From an uncultured Clostridia bacterium (GTDB lineage: Bacteria; Bacillota; Clostridia; TANB77; CAG-508): a stretch of 8,268 nt of DNA. A model generated the notes under the pieces. That model did not search any database, had not been told where the DNA came from, and saw nothing but the letters and a program-made list of their open reading frames with translations. The position numbers and the translations under genes were made by a program. The stretch spans positions 1 through 8,268 of the forward strand of contig CAPBNZ010000067.1 of assembly GCA_948585895.1 (NCBI GenBank), in the 5' to 3' direction. Of the stretch, positions 1 through 6,407 are shown piece after piece (the stretch's first letter is position 1; each line of letters starts with the position of its first letter).

Positions 1-1986
1 TTGTTGTTTTTCTAATTTTGAATCATCTTGCAATATTTTCATAGCAACACTTTGGCATAACTTCAATATTGGTATATCTTCAAACAAATTAGCAATTTTA
101 AATTCTGGTAATCCATGTTGCATTGTTCCAAAAAAATCTCCCGCTCCTCTTAATGCTAAATCCTTTTCTGATATAATAAATCCATCATTTGTACTACACA
201 TTACCTGCATTCTTTCTTTTACTGTTTGACCTTTTCCTTCATATTTCAACACACAATAGGATTGATACTCTCCTCTTCCTACTCTCCCTCTTAATTGATG
301 CAATGCTGCTAGACCAAACCTATCAGCATTTTCAATTACCATAACATTAGCATTGGGTACATCAACCCCAACTTCTATTACTGTTGTAGATATTAATATA
401 TCGATTGCTCCCATTTTAAATCTTTCCATAATATCATCTTTTTCCTTTTGCTTCATTTTTCCATGAATATACTCAATTTTGTATTGTGGAAAAATCTCTT
501 TTTGATAGGTATCATAAAGCTCTTGTACTGATTTCAAATCCAGCTCCTCATTTTCCTCTACTAATGGACAAACAATATAAGCTTGTCGACCTTCTTGTAT
601 TTGCTTTTTTATAAAAATATTTATTCTTTCTGTCATGTTTCTTCGAACAGCAAAAGTTTCCACTTTTTTTCTATTTGGTGGTAATTCATCAATAATAGAA
701 ATGTCTAAATCTCCATATAGAATTAAAGCTAATGTTCTTGGTATTGGTGTCGCAGTCATAACTAGCACGTCTGGATTTTTTCCTTTCTCTGCTATTTTTG
801 TTCTCTGCTTTACACCAAATCTATGTTGCTCATCAGTTACTACTAAACCTAAATTACTAAATGTTACATTCTCCTCTATAATAGCATGGGTTCCAACTAA
901 AATATCTATATCACCATTTGCTAATTTTTCTAACAATTCCTGTTTTCTTTTCTTGGAAATTCCAGAAATTAATAATTCACATTTAATATCTAACGTTTTC
1001 AAAATCTTTTGAAAATTTTCTAAATGTTGCGTTGCTAGTATAGCAGTTGGTGCCATAATTGTTGCTTGATAACCGCTTTTAACTGCTTTATAGGCTGCAC
1101 ATATAGCAACCACTGTTTTTCCAGAACCAACATCTCCTTGTAATAATCGGTTCATTGGTCTTTTTTCTTCCATATTATTTTCAATTTCTTCCAATACTTT
1201 AATTTGAGCTTTTGTTAATGTAAATGGTAATTGATTGATTACCTCTGATATTTTCACATTTCTATCAAATTGTATTCCGTCCTTATCCTTTAAATACTTA
1301 TTTTTTAACTCTAATAAGGCTAGTTGTGTAGATAATAACTCCTCAAAAACTAACCTTTTTCTTGCTCTGTTGAAATCTTCAAATTGCTTTGGAAAATGAA
1401 TTGCTTTAATTGCTTCATTGACACCCTCTAATGCATATTCTTCTAATAAATACTTTGGCAAAGTTTCTTCTAACTTTCCTTCTATTTCTTCTAGTCCATT
1501 TTGTATAATTTTTCTTAGTACATTTTGTGACAATTGATATGTTAATGGATATAAAGGAACAATTTTTCCTGTATTGAGATTCTTTTCCTTTTCATCAAAT
1601 ACAGGTGATGTCATTGTTATTTTTCCAAATTGATTCGCAATTTTTCCATAAAATTTATATTTTCTTCCTACTTCAAATTTATTTTTTAAGTAACTTTGAT
1701 TAAACCATATCATTTCACAACTTCCTGTTTCATCTTTAACTAATAGCTTTTGCATTGTTTTTCCTCTTAGTCGTACTTCTGATAATTTTCCACAAGCAAT
1801 TACTTCAATTAACGCTTCCTCTCCATTACTACATTCTATTATATTTTTAGGTACACTTCTATCTTCATAATTCCTTGGATAGTATGTAATTAAATCTTTT
1901 AATGTAAAAATTCCTAACTTGTTTAATAATTGAACTCGACTTGGTCCTACACCTTTTATATATTTTACATCTTTATTTAAATCCAT
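1..1986 (-). CDS. recG: ATP-dependent DNA helicase RecG, 3' end cut by window edge
   Basis: RecG is a superfamily 2 helicase that remodels stalled replication forks and Holliday junctions. The frame is open from ATG at 1986 to base 1 (662 codons without a stop). RecG is usually about 680 residues, so some 15-20 C-terminal residues are missing. The N-terminal helix-hairpin-helix-like stretch KGVGPSRVQLLNKLGI (about 9-24) and the wedge/OB region precede the motor. Motor motifs are Walker A GDVGSGKT (284-291), APTAILATQH (312-321), the DEQH box followed by RFG (385-391), TATPIPRT (411-418), STTVIEVGVDVPNA (533-546) and QLRGRVGRG (564-572), which together are diagnostic of RecG. A315 sits where RecG usually has Glu in the APTEILA motif, a minor oddity. 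The SD AAAGGGAG lies 7 bases before the ATG. The gene is intact, with no in-frame CGG. It lies 108 bases after the phosphoesterase gene and is probably co-transcribed with it; I see no terminator between them. Confidence 0.97.
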   Translation of the reverse strand, partial: MDLNKDVKYIKGVGPSRVQLLNKLGIFTLKDLITYYPRNYEDRSVPKNIIECSNGEEALIEVIACGKLSEVRLRGKTMQKLLVKDETGSCEMIWFNQSYLKNKFEVGRKYKFYGKIANQFGKITMTSPVFDEKEKNLNTGKIVPLYPLTYQLSQNVLRKIIQNGLEEIEGKLEETLPKYLLEEYALEGVNEAIKAIHFPKQFEDFNRARKRLVFEELLSTQLALLELKNKYLKDKDGIQFDRNVKISEVINQLPFTLTKAQIKVLEEIENNMEEKRPMNRLLQGDVGSGKTVVAICAAYKAVKSGYQATIMAPTAILATQHLENFQKILKTLDIKCELLISGISKKRKQELLEKLANGDIDILVGTHAIIEENVTFSNLGLVVTDEQHRFGVKQRTKIAEKGKNPDVLVMTATPIPRTLALILYGDLDISIIDELPPNRKKVETFAVRRNMTERINIFIKKQIQEGRQAYIVCPLVEENEELDLKSVQELYDTYQKEIFPQYKIEYIHGKMKQKEKDDIMERFKMGAIDILISTTVIEVGVDVPNANVMVIENADRFGLAALHQLRGRVGRGEYQSYCVLKYEGKGQTVKERMQVMCSTNDGFIISEKDLALRGAGDFFGTMQHGLPEFKIANLFEDIPILKLCQSVAMKILQDDSKLEKQQ

Positions 1987-2094
1987 CTTTTTTCTCCCTT
2001 TGTTTAAGTTTGCCAATGGTTACAGATTTAAAAATTTAAAGAGCAATTAAAAAATTCCAAGTTAATTCCATTTATTAAAATTTAAAATTTAGAA

Positions 2095-2808
2095 TCATTG
2101 GTATTCAATTCTCAATAATTTAAAGTTTAAACTGTCTGCACTAACTAACTTAAAGTTTATTCCATAATATTGACCTTCCACTGCCTCTTTAATTGATGTA
2201 CTATGTAAGTGACCATAATAGCATTTTTTTATTTCATATTTTTTCATTATTTTTATAAAATCATTGATTTCATTATTTAAAATATTATTTCTAGTAATTG
2301 GTGGATAATGAAGAAATACCAAAATTTCTTTTTCTTTTCTTTGTTTTAATTGGTAGGCCTGTTGTAAGGATAATTCTAGTCTCGTAACTTCTCTTCTTAA
2401 TAATTTTTTATCCTCTTCTTCATTTTGCCCCCATCCTCTTGTTCCTGCAATAATGTAACTATCGAATTCATAAGCTGTGTTATAAACAAAATCTATATTC
2501 ATAAAATTGTTTTCTTGTAGAAATTTTCTCATACTGGTTAAAGTTGTCCACCAATAATCATGATTTCCTTTTAACAATAATTTCTTCCCTGGTAGTGCAT
2601 TTATGTAAGAAAAGTCTTTATAGGTATCTTTTAGATAGGTAGACCATGAAAAATCACCTGGCAATACTACTAAGTCATTTTCTGTTACTTTTTCTATCCA
2701 ATCGTTTTTAATTTTTTCTTCATGCCCTTTCCAATTTTCTCCGAATATACTCATTGGTTTATTTTCATGAAAAGATAAATGAAGATCACCTATTGTATAA
2801 ATTGACAT
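2095..2808 (-). CDS. Metallophosphoesterase (calcineurin-like, COG1768-type predicted phosphohydrolase)
   Basis: This is a cytoplasmic protein of 237 residues with the full calcineurin-like dinuclear-metal motif set: GDLH (7-10), GD at 51-52 in LPGDFSW, GNHD (81-84) followed by YWW, LHYPP (His167) and GHLH (199-202). The GENWKGHEEKIK and GNHDYWW signatures match the small COG1768 family, whose substrate is not established, so the biological target is unknown. I chose ATG 2808 as start because AAGGTG (2820-2815) lies six bases upstream. The earlier GTG at 2817 and ATG at 2814 are in frame but fall inside or directly against that SD. The SD overlaps the TGA of tsaD, so the two genes are almost certainly translationally coupled. 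The only CGG trinucleotide in the gene (2741-2743) is out of frame (ATA TTC GGA), and the gene is read normally. Confidence 0.93.
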   Translation of the reverse strand: MSIYTIGDLHLSFHENKPMSIFGENWKGHEEKIKNDWIEKVTENDLVVLPGDFSWSTYLKDTYKDFSYINALPGKKLLLKGNHDYWWTTLTSMRKFLQENNFMNIDFVYNTAYEFDSYIIAGTRGWGQNEEEDKKLLRREVTRLELSLQQAYQLKQRKEKEILVFLHYPPITRNNILNNEINDFIKIMKKYEIKKCYYGHLHSTSIKEAVEGQYYGINFKLVSADSLNFKLLRIEYQ

Positions 2809-2813
2809 TTTCA

Positions 2814-3823
2814 TCACCTTATTTCATTTAATTTTAAGTTTGGCACTGCATTTAAATCTAAAGTATGTATATTTCCTTCTACATAGTTATAATAACCCGC
2901 AGATGCTACCATAGCTGCATTATCAGTACATAATTTTAAATTTGGCATATATACTTTTATACCTTTATTTTCTAATGCTAAAAATTCACTCCTAATATAG
3001 GAATTACTAGATACTCCACCTGCTAATGCAATCGTTTTTATTCCTGTCTTTTGTATTGCTTTTTCTATGTTTTCCATTAGAGTTTCTGTTACTGTTTTTT
3101 GAAAACTAGCACATAAATCTGCTTTATTAACATTCGGATTATTATGATGCAAATTGATTACTGCAGTTTTTATACCACTAAAACTAAAATCTAATGTTTC
3201 ATCCTCAAAATGCGTTTTAGGTAATTCTATATCAGGATTTCCTTGTTTTGCTAAATTATCTACCTTTGGACCTCCTGGATAGCCAAGCCCCACTACTCTT
3301 GCTACTTTATCAAAAGCTTCTCCGAATGGCATCATCTCTAGTTTTTCCTAATACTTCAAAAGTTGTATAAGATTTAACCTGTATAATTTGAGTATTTCCA
3401 CCAGACATCATGACACACAAAAATGGTGGCTTTAATTCCTTGTAGGTAATATAATTAGCAGCAATATGTCCTTGAATATGATTTACACCCACTAAAGGAA
3501 TTTGATTAGCAAATGCTAATGCCTTTGCATAAGACAATCCTACTAATAAAGCACCTACCAACCCTGGACCATAAGTTGGGGTAATAGCATCTATATCTTT
3601 TATCTTTACATTTGCTTCCTCTAGTGCCTTTTTGGTAACTCTGGAAATAGCCTCAATATGATTTCTTGAGGCTATTTCTGGTACAACACCACCATATTTT
3701 TCATGTATTGGTATTTGTGTATCTATGATATTAGAAAGAATCTCTCTACCATTTTTTACAATGGATACAGAAGTTTCATCACAACTAGACTCAATTCCGC
3801 ATTGTTAAAATATCTTTTTCCAT
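2814..3823 (-). CDS. tsaD: TsaD, tRNA t6A37 threonylcarbamoyltransferase, full length only after two +1 shifts at CGG
   Basis: TsaD transfers threonylcarbamoyl from TC-AMP to A37 of tRNAs reading ANN codons, working with TsaB and TsaE in the cytoplasm. ATG 3823 follows SD AAAGGAG (3837-3831) with a 7-base spacer. The frame reads MEKDILTM (3823-3800), skips C3799, reads GIESSCDETS onward to DDAI (3798-3325), skips C3324, and reads GEAFDKVAR to the TGA (3323-2814). The rebuilt protein is 335 residues, the usual family length, with no lost residue: GIESSCDETS (9-18), YGPGLVGAL (84-92), metal-binding NHIQGH with His115 and His119, MSGGNTQ (139-145), GKTRDDAIGEAFDK (159-172), SFSGIKT (213-219), GGVSSN (268-273) and CTDNAAM (298-304). 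Without shifting, the products would be about 10 residues (first site) or about 170 (second site). Both breaks lie at in-frame CGG codons. I annotate a functional gene, not a pseudogene, because every motif is conserved and TsaD is normally essential. Confidence 0.9.
2815..2820 (-). promoter_or_regulatory. SD overlapping tsaD stop; sets the phosphoesterase start
   Basis: AAGGTG is followed by a six-base spacer and ATG 2808. The last two bases of the motif are the first two bases of the tsaD TGA stop (2816-2814), so ribosomes finishing tsaD end on the next gene's binding site. This indicates translational coupling. Phosphoesterase output would then partly depend on ribosomes completing both tsaD frame changes. 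Confidence 0.7.
3321..3327 (-). other. +1 frameshift site 2 in tsaD, ATT-C-GGA
   Basis: The minus strand reads GAT GAT GCC ATT CGG AGA AGC TTT TGA in the incoming frame, which stops four codons past CGG. Skipping C3324 gives GAT GAT GCC ATT GGA GAA GCT TTT GAT, the conserved TsaD stretch DDAIGEAFD. The site is not a homopolymer, and I see no SD-like stimulator directly upstream. Confidence 0.85.
3796..3802 (-). other. +1 frameshift site 1 in tsaD, ATG-C-GGA at codon 9
   Basis: From the tsaD start the incoming frame is TTA ACA ATG CGG AAT TGA, a stop two codons past CGG. Skipping C3799 gives ATG GGA ATT GAG TCT AGT TGT GAT, the invariant N-terminal GIESSCD of the TsaD family. In the downstream frame a TAA (3807-3805) lies directly upstream with no start codon after it, so an internal start cannot supply GIESSCDETS. 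A frame change is needed to make the N-terminus. Confidence 0.87.
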
Positions 3824-3839
3824 GTATTTTCTCCTTTAA

Positions 3840-3901
3840 CCTGTCCCAAAAGTATCCAAAAATGGATACTTTGTGCCTGTCCCCAAACTAACCAAAAATG
3901 G
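3840..3901. repeat. Two copies of a 26-base repeat with 36-base period, overlapping the 3' end of the M50 gene
   Basis: The units at 3840-3865 and 3876-3901 both begin CCTGTCCC and end CCAAAAATGG on the plus strand. They match at 23 of 26 positions and are separated by ten bases. The second unit covers the last codons and TAG of the M50 protease gene, so the repeat supplies that protein's final residues. The first unit holds half of a palindrome. The look is of a small dispersed or REP-like element, but with one locus visible I cannot show that it recurs elsewhere in the genome. Confidence 0.6.
3849..3872. other. Perfect 10-bp stem-loop between the M50 gene and tsaD
   Basis: AAAGTATCCA pairs with TGGATACTTT across a four-base AAAA loop. 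On the transcribed minus strand the stem is followed by TTGGGACAGG, a poor U-tract, so it is a weak terminator or attenuator at best. It may equally be the palindromic core of the surrounding repeat. It lies just upstream of the tsaD ribosome binding site and could affect tsaD mRNA. Confidence 0.55.
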
Positions 3902-4625
3902 CTTTGGATATTGCCATAATTCCTGATGTAACACCATTAATAGCTGGTGATATTATGACGCTTGCTATTCCTGTTATCCATATTACTACAAATATAATGT
4001 AAAATATTTGCTCATTATTTTTAAACCATTGTTTTGCATTATATGGTAAAAATGGCATTATAATTTTTGAACCATCTAATGGTGGTAATGGAATTAGGTT
4101 AAATATACCTAGTCCAATGTTAATCGATATGGCTGTTCCCATCATTAATTTTATAATATTTCCTACCGTAGATAGTAAAAATTCTATGCTAGCAAATTTT
4201 ACGAATGCTTCATATCCTAATGCTAATAGAATCGCTAATAGAATATTAGTTAATGGTCCTGCTACTGATACAATTGCCTCGCCTTTTTCCATAGATATCT
4301 TTCTAGTATAATTAATAGGATTTACATGTACTGGCTTTCCCCATCCAAATCCTGCAAATAATAGCATTAGTGTTCCAATTGGGTCTAAGTGGTCAAGTGG
4401 ATTCAGACTTAATCTACCTTCATTTTTAGCAGTATTGTCTCCCAGTTTATAAGCGGCAAATCCATGTGCAAATTCATGAAAAGTAATGGCTAATAATACA
4501 CCTGGTACACTGACTAATAAAGCAAATAATGCCCCTGGATTTGTAATATATTGAGCAATTGTGGATAGTATCATAATTGCTATTATAATATATACCATTC
4601 TTTTGTCAAATGAAAAATTAAACAT
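3888..4625 (-). CDS. Site-2 protease family (M50) zinc metalloprotease, integral membrane
   Basis: This membrane protein has 245 residues. The zinc site HEFAH (50-54) lies in a hydrophobic segment, and the second conserved signature NLIPLPPLDGSK (176-187) provides Asp184 as the likely third zinc ligand. Hydrophobic segments lie at about 11-27, 31-50, 83-94, 115-138, 155-180 and 207-227, which fits the compact SpoIVFB/YwhC-like branch of intramembrane proteases with no PDZ domain. These enzymes cut transmembrane substrates within the bilayer; the substrate cannot be inferred from the neighbours. The start ATG 4625 follows SD AAAGGAGA with a short AT spacer. The gene ends at TAG 3890-3888 inside a repeat unit, so its last residues may be repeat-derived. 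The only CGG trinucleotide in it (minus strand, 4168-4166) is out of frame, and the gene reads normally. Confidence 0.93.
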   Translation of the reverse strand: MFNFSFDKRMVYIIIAIMILSTIAQYITNPGALFALLVSVPGVLLAITFHEFAHGFAAYKLGDNTAKNEGRLSLNPLDHLDPIGTLMLLFAGFGWGKPVHVNPINYTRKISMEKGEAIVSVAGPLTNILLAILLALGYEAFVKFASIEFLLSTVGNIIKLMMGTAISINIGLGIFNLIPLPPLDGSKIIMPFLPYNAKQWFKNNEQIFYIIFVVIWITGIASVIISPAINGVTSGIMAISKAIFG

Positions 4626-4645
4626 TTTAATCTCCTTTTTCCTAT

Positions 4646-4651
4646 ATTATA
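4646..4651 (-). promoter_or_regulatory. Possible -10 box for the M50-tsaD-recG transcript
   Basis: A perfect TATAAT reads on the minus strand about 20 bases before the M50 start, which would leave a very short leader holding just the SD. No good -35 hexamer is seen at 16-18 bases, and AT-rich DNA produces such boxes by chance, so this is tentative. The hairpin just upstream supports a new transcript starting here. Confidence 0.35.
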
Positions 4652-4681
4652 TGGTTAATAATAAGTTTCCTCTATAGAGAA

Positions 4682-4710
4682 GAAAGCAAAATACCATTTA
4701 TTTTGCTTTC
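4682..4710 (-). terminator. Likely terminator hairpin after lysS
   Basis: GAAAGCAAAATA (4682-4693) and TATTTTGCTTTC (4699-4710) form a perfect 12-bp stem with a five-base loop, about 70 bases past the lysS stop. On the minus strand it is followed by TTCTCTAT, which is pyrimidine-rich but only a weak U-tract, and the stem holds few GC pairs. Its position between genes makes termination the best guess. A 10-base palindrome CTCTATAGAG (4670-4679) follows. Confidence 0.5.
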
Positions 4711-4782
4711 ATATCTATAAAATAGCAATGTAAACAACTTCTATTTTTACTATATATTAACCATCAAATTTATTAAAACTTG

Positions 4783-6291
4783 TTAAATATTGTTAAGTGG
4801 CTTCATTGTTGGAAATAGTAATACATCCCTAATTGATGCACTATCTGTTAATAGCATAATTAGCCTATCAATTCCAATCCCTAATCCCCCTGTTGGAGGC
4901 ATTCCAATTTCTAGTGCTTGAATGAAGTCATCGTCCATCATTCCTGCTTCTTCATCTCCTGCTTCTCTTGCTTCTACTTGCTTTTTAAATCTTTCATATT
5001 GGTCAATTGGGTCATTTAATTCTGAAAAGGCATTTCCATATTCACGCCCACCTATGAAAACTTCAAATCTTTCTGTTAATCTTGAATCTTCTTTCTTTTT
5101 CTTAGCAAGTGGTGATATTTCAATTGGATAGTCATAAACGAAGGTTGGTTGTACTAATGTCTTTTCTACATATTCATCAAAAAACAAGCTAATAACATCA
5201 CCTCTTGTTTCTTTCGTTTTATCTGGTATTTCTATGCTTCTTTCTTTGGCAAGAGCAACGGCTTGCTCATCTGTATTAATTTCATTAAAATCAACGCCTG
5301 TTACTTCTTTGATAGCATCTATCATACTAATTCTTTTCCATCCAGGTGTTAAATCAATTTCTTGTCCTTGATAATTTATTTTTGTGGTTCCTTTTACTTT
5401 GATTGCACATTTTGAAAATAACTCTTCTACCATATCCATCATGTCATGATAATTAGCATAGGCTTCATATAATTCAATTGTTGTAAATTCTGGATTATGT
5501 CGAATGTCCATTCCTTCATTCCTAAAGATTCTTCCCATTTCATATACTTTATCATATCCACCAACAATTAGTCTTTTTAGGTTTAATTCTGTAGCTATTC
5601 TTAAATACATATCAATATTTAAGGCATTATGATGGGTAATAAATGGCTTTGCTGTTGCTCCTCCAGATATTGTATTCAACATTGGTGTATCTACTTCTAA
5701 ATATCCTTTTTCGTCTAATATTCTTCTTATTTCACTGATAATTTTGCTCCTCATTTCAAATGTCTTTTTTACTTCAGGATTCATAATTAAATCTACATAT
5801 CTTTGACGATAACGTAAATCAACGTCTTTTAATCCATGGAATTTCTCAGGTAATGGTCTTAGTGATTTGGATAATAAAGTAACTTCTTTTGCATGGACTG
5901 AAATTTCTTCTGTTCTAGTTTTAAATACAAAACCAGTAATTCCAATAATATCTCCTATATCCCATGTTTTAAACGCTTTATAACTTTCTTCTCCTAAGTC
6001 ATTGATACTTACATAACTTTGAATTTTTTCATTACTATCTTGTATTGTACAGAATGATGCTTTCCCCATAATTCTTTTTGCAATAATCCTTCCAGCAACA
6101 GTTACATCTTTTTGCTCAAATTGTTCATAGTTTGCTTTAATTTCTCCTGCTGTATCGGTTCTACAAAATTTTGTAATTTGATAGGGATCTTTTCCTTCTC
6201 GTTGTAATTCTGCTAATTTATCTCTTCTAATTTGCATTAGATGATTGATATCTAATTCTTCTGTTTCTGTATTATTTTGATTTTCTTGCAT
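4783..6291 (-). CDS. lysS: Lysine--tRNA ligase, class II
   Basis: LysRS charges tRNA-Lys with lysine using ATP, in the cytoplasm as a dimer. The protein has 502 residues, normal for bacterial LysRS-II. An N-terminal helix with the LAELQREGKDPYQ stretch (about 27-39) precedes the anticodon-binding OB fold (about 61-145). The catalytic domain follows with motif 1 (RSKIISEIRRILDEKGYLEV region), motif 2 (FRNEGMDIRHNPEFT, about 257-271) and motif 3 (GLGIGIDRLIML, about 466-477). It ends with the usual IRDVLLFPTMKP. I chose ATG 6291, preceded by SD AGAGGAGAG (6306-6298). The frame stays open to 6378, but that extension runs through the promoter and encodes nothing like LysRS. It has no CGG codon in any frame on its coding strand and uses CGT and AGA for Arg. 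Confidence 0.97.
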   Translation of the reverse strand: MQENQNNTETEELDINHLMQIRRDKLAELQREGKDPYQITKFCRTDTAGEIKANYEQFEQKDVTVAGRIIAKRIMGKASFCTIQDSNEKIQSYVSINDLGEESYKAFKTWDIGDIIGITGFVFKTRTEEISVHAKEVTLLSKSLRPLPEKFHGLKDVDLRYRQRYVDLIMNPEVKKTFEMRSKIISEIRRILDEKGYLEVDTPMLNTISGGATAKPFITHHNALNIDMYLRIATELNLKRLIVGGYDKVYEMGRIFRNEGMDIRHNPEFTTIELYEAYANYHDMMDMVEELFSKCAIKVKGTTKINYQGQEIDLTPGWKRISMIDAIKEVTGVDFNEINTDEQAVALAKERSIEIPDKTKETRGDVISLFFDEYVEKTLVQPTFVYDYPIEISPLAKKKKEDSRLTERFEVFIGGREYGNAFSELNDPIDQYERFKKQVEAREAGDEEAGMMDDDFIQALEIGMPPTGGLGIGIDRLIMLLTDSASIRDVLLFPTMKPLNNI

Positions 6292-6322
6292 TGTTTTCTC
6301 TCCTCTTTTTTTATTTTTGTAT

Positions 6323-6351
6323 ATTATATAGCAAAAATTACTAAAAGTAAA
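6323..6351 (-). promoter_or_regulatory. Sigma-A-type promoter of lysS
   Basis: On the minus strand TTTACT (6351-6346, four of six matches to TTGACA) lies 17 bases before a perfect TATAAT (6328-6323). Transcription would start near 6316, giving a leader of about 25 bases with the SD. I see no T-box features or leader long enough to hold one. Confidence 0.65.
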
Positions 6352-6407
6352 GTTTGTTACAAAAATAATAGATTGCAACTTTAAGTTAACAACATGATAT
6401 TGAATCG

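Noticed and set aside
635..1012. Plus-strand open frames, here and opposite tsaD, M50, lysS and the surface protein
   Set aside because: They lie opposite strongly supported genes, show no recognisable family and have no convincing SD. They are antisense shadows.
1987..2094. Terminator or promoter between the phosphoesterase gene and recG
   Set aside because: Only AT-rich stretches such as repeated AAATTTAAA are present; no stable hairpin or convincing -35/-10 pair is seen.
2814..3823. tsaD as a double-frameshifted pseudogene
   Set aside because: All motifs and the family length are kept, both breaks are the same event type at CGG, and the gene keeps a good SD and is coupled to the next gene. 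Decay would give varied lesions.
6292..6378. An N-terminal extension of LysRS starting at 6378
   Set aside because: It runs through a good promoter, lacks an SD and is unlike LysRS. ATG 6291 has a strong SD.
6292..6407. Terminator after the FGE-like gene
   Set aside because: AACTT-T-AAGTT has a one-base loop and GTTAAC is only a short palindrome; no stable hairpin with a U-tract is seen.
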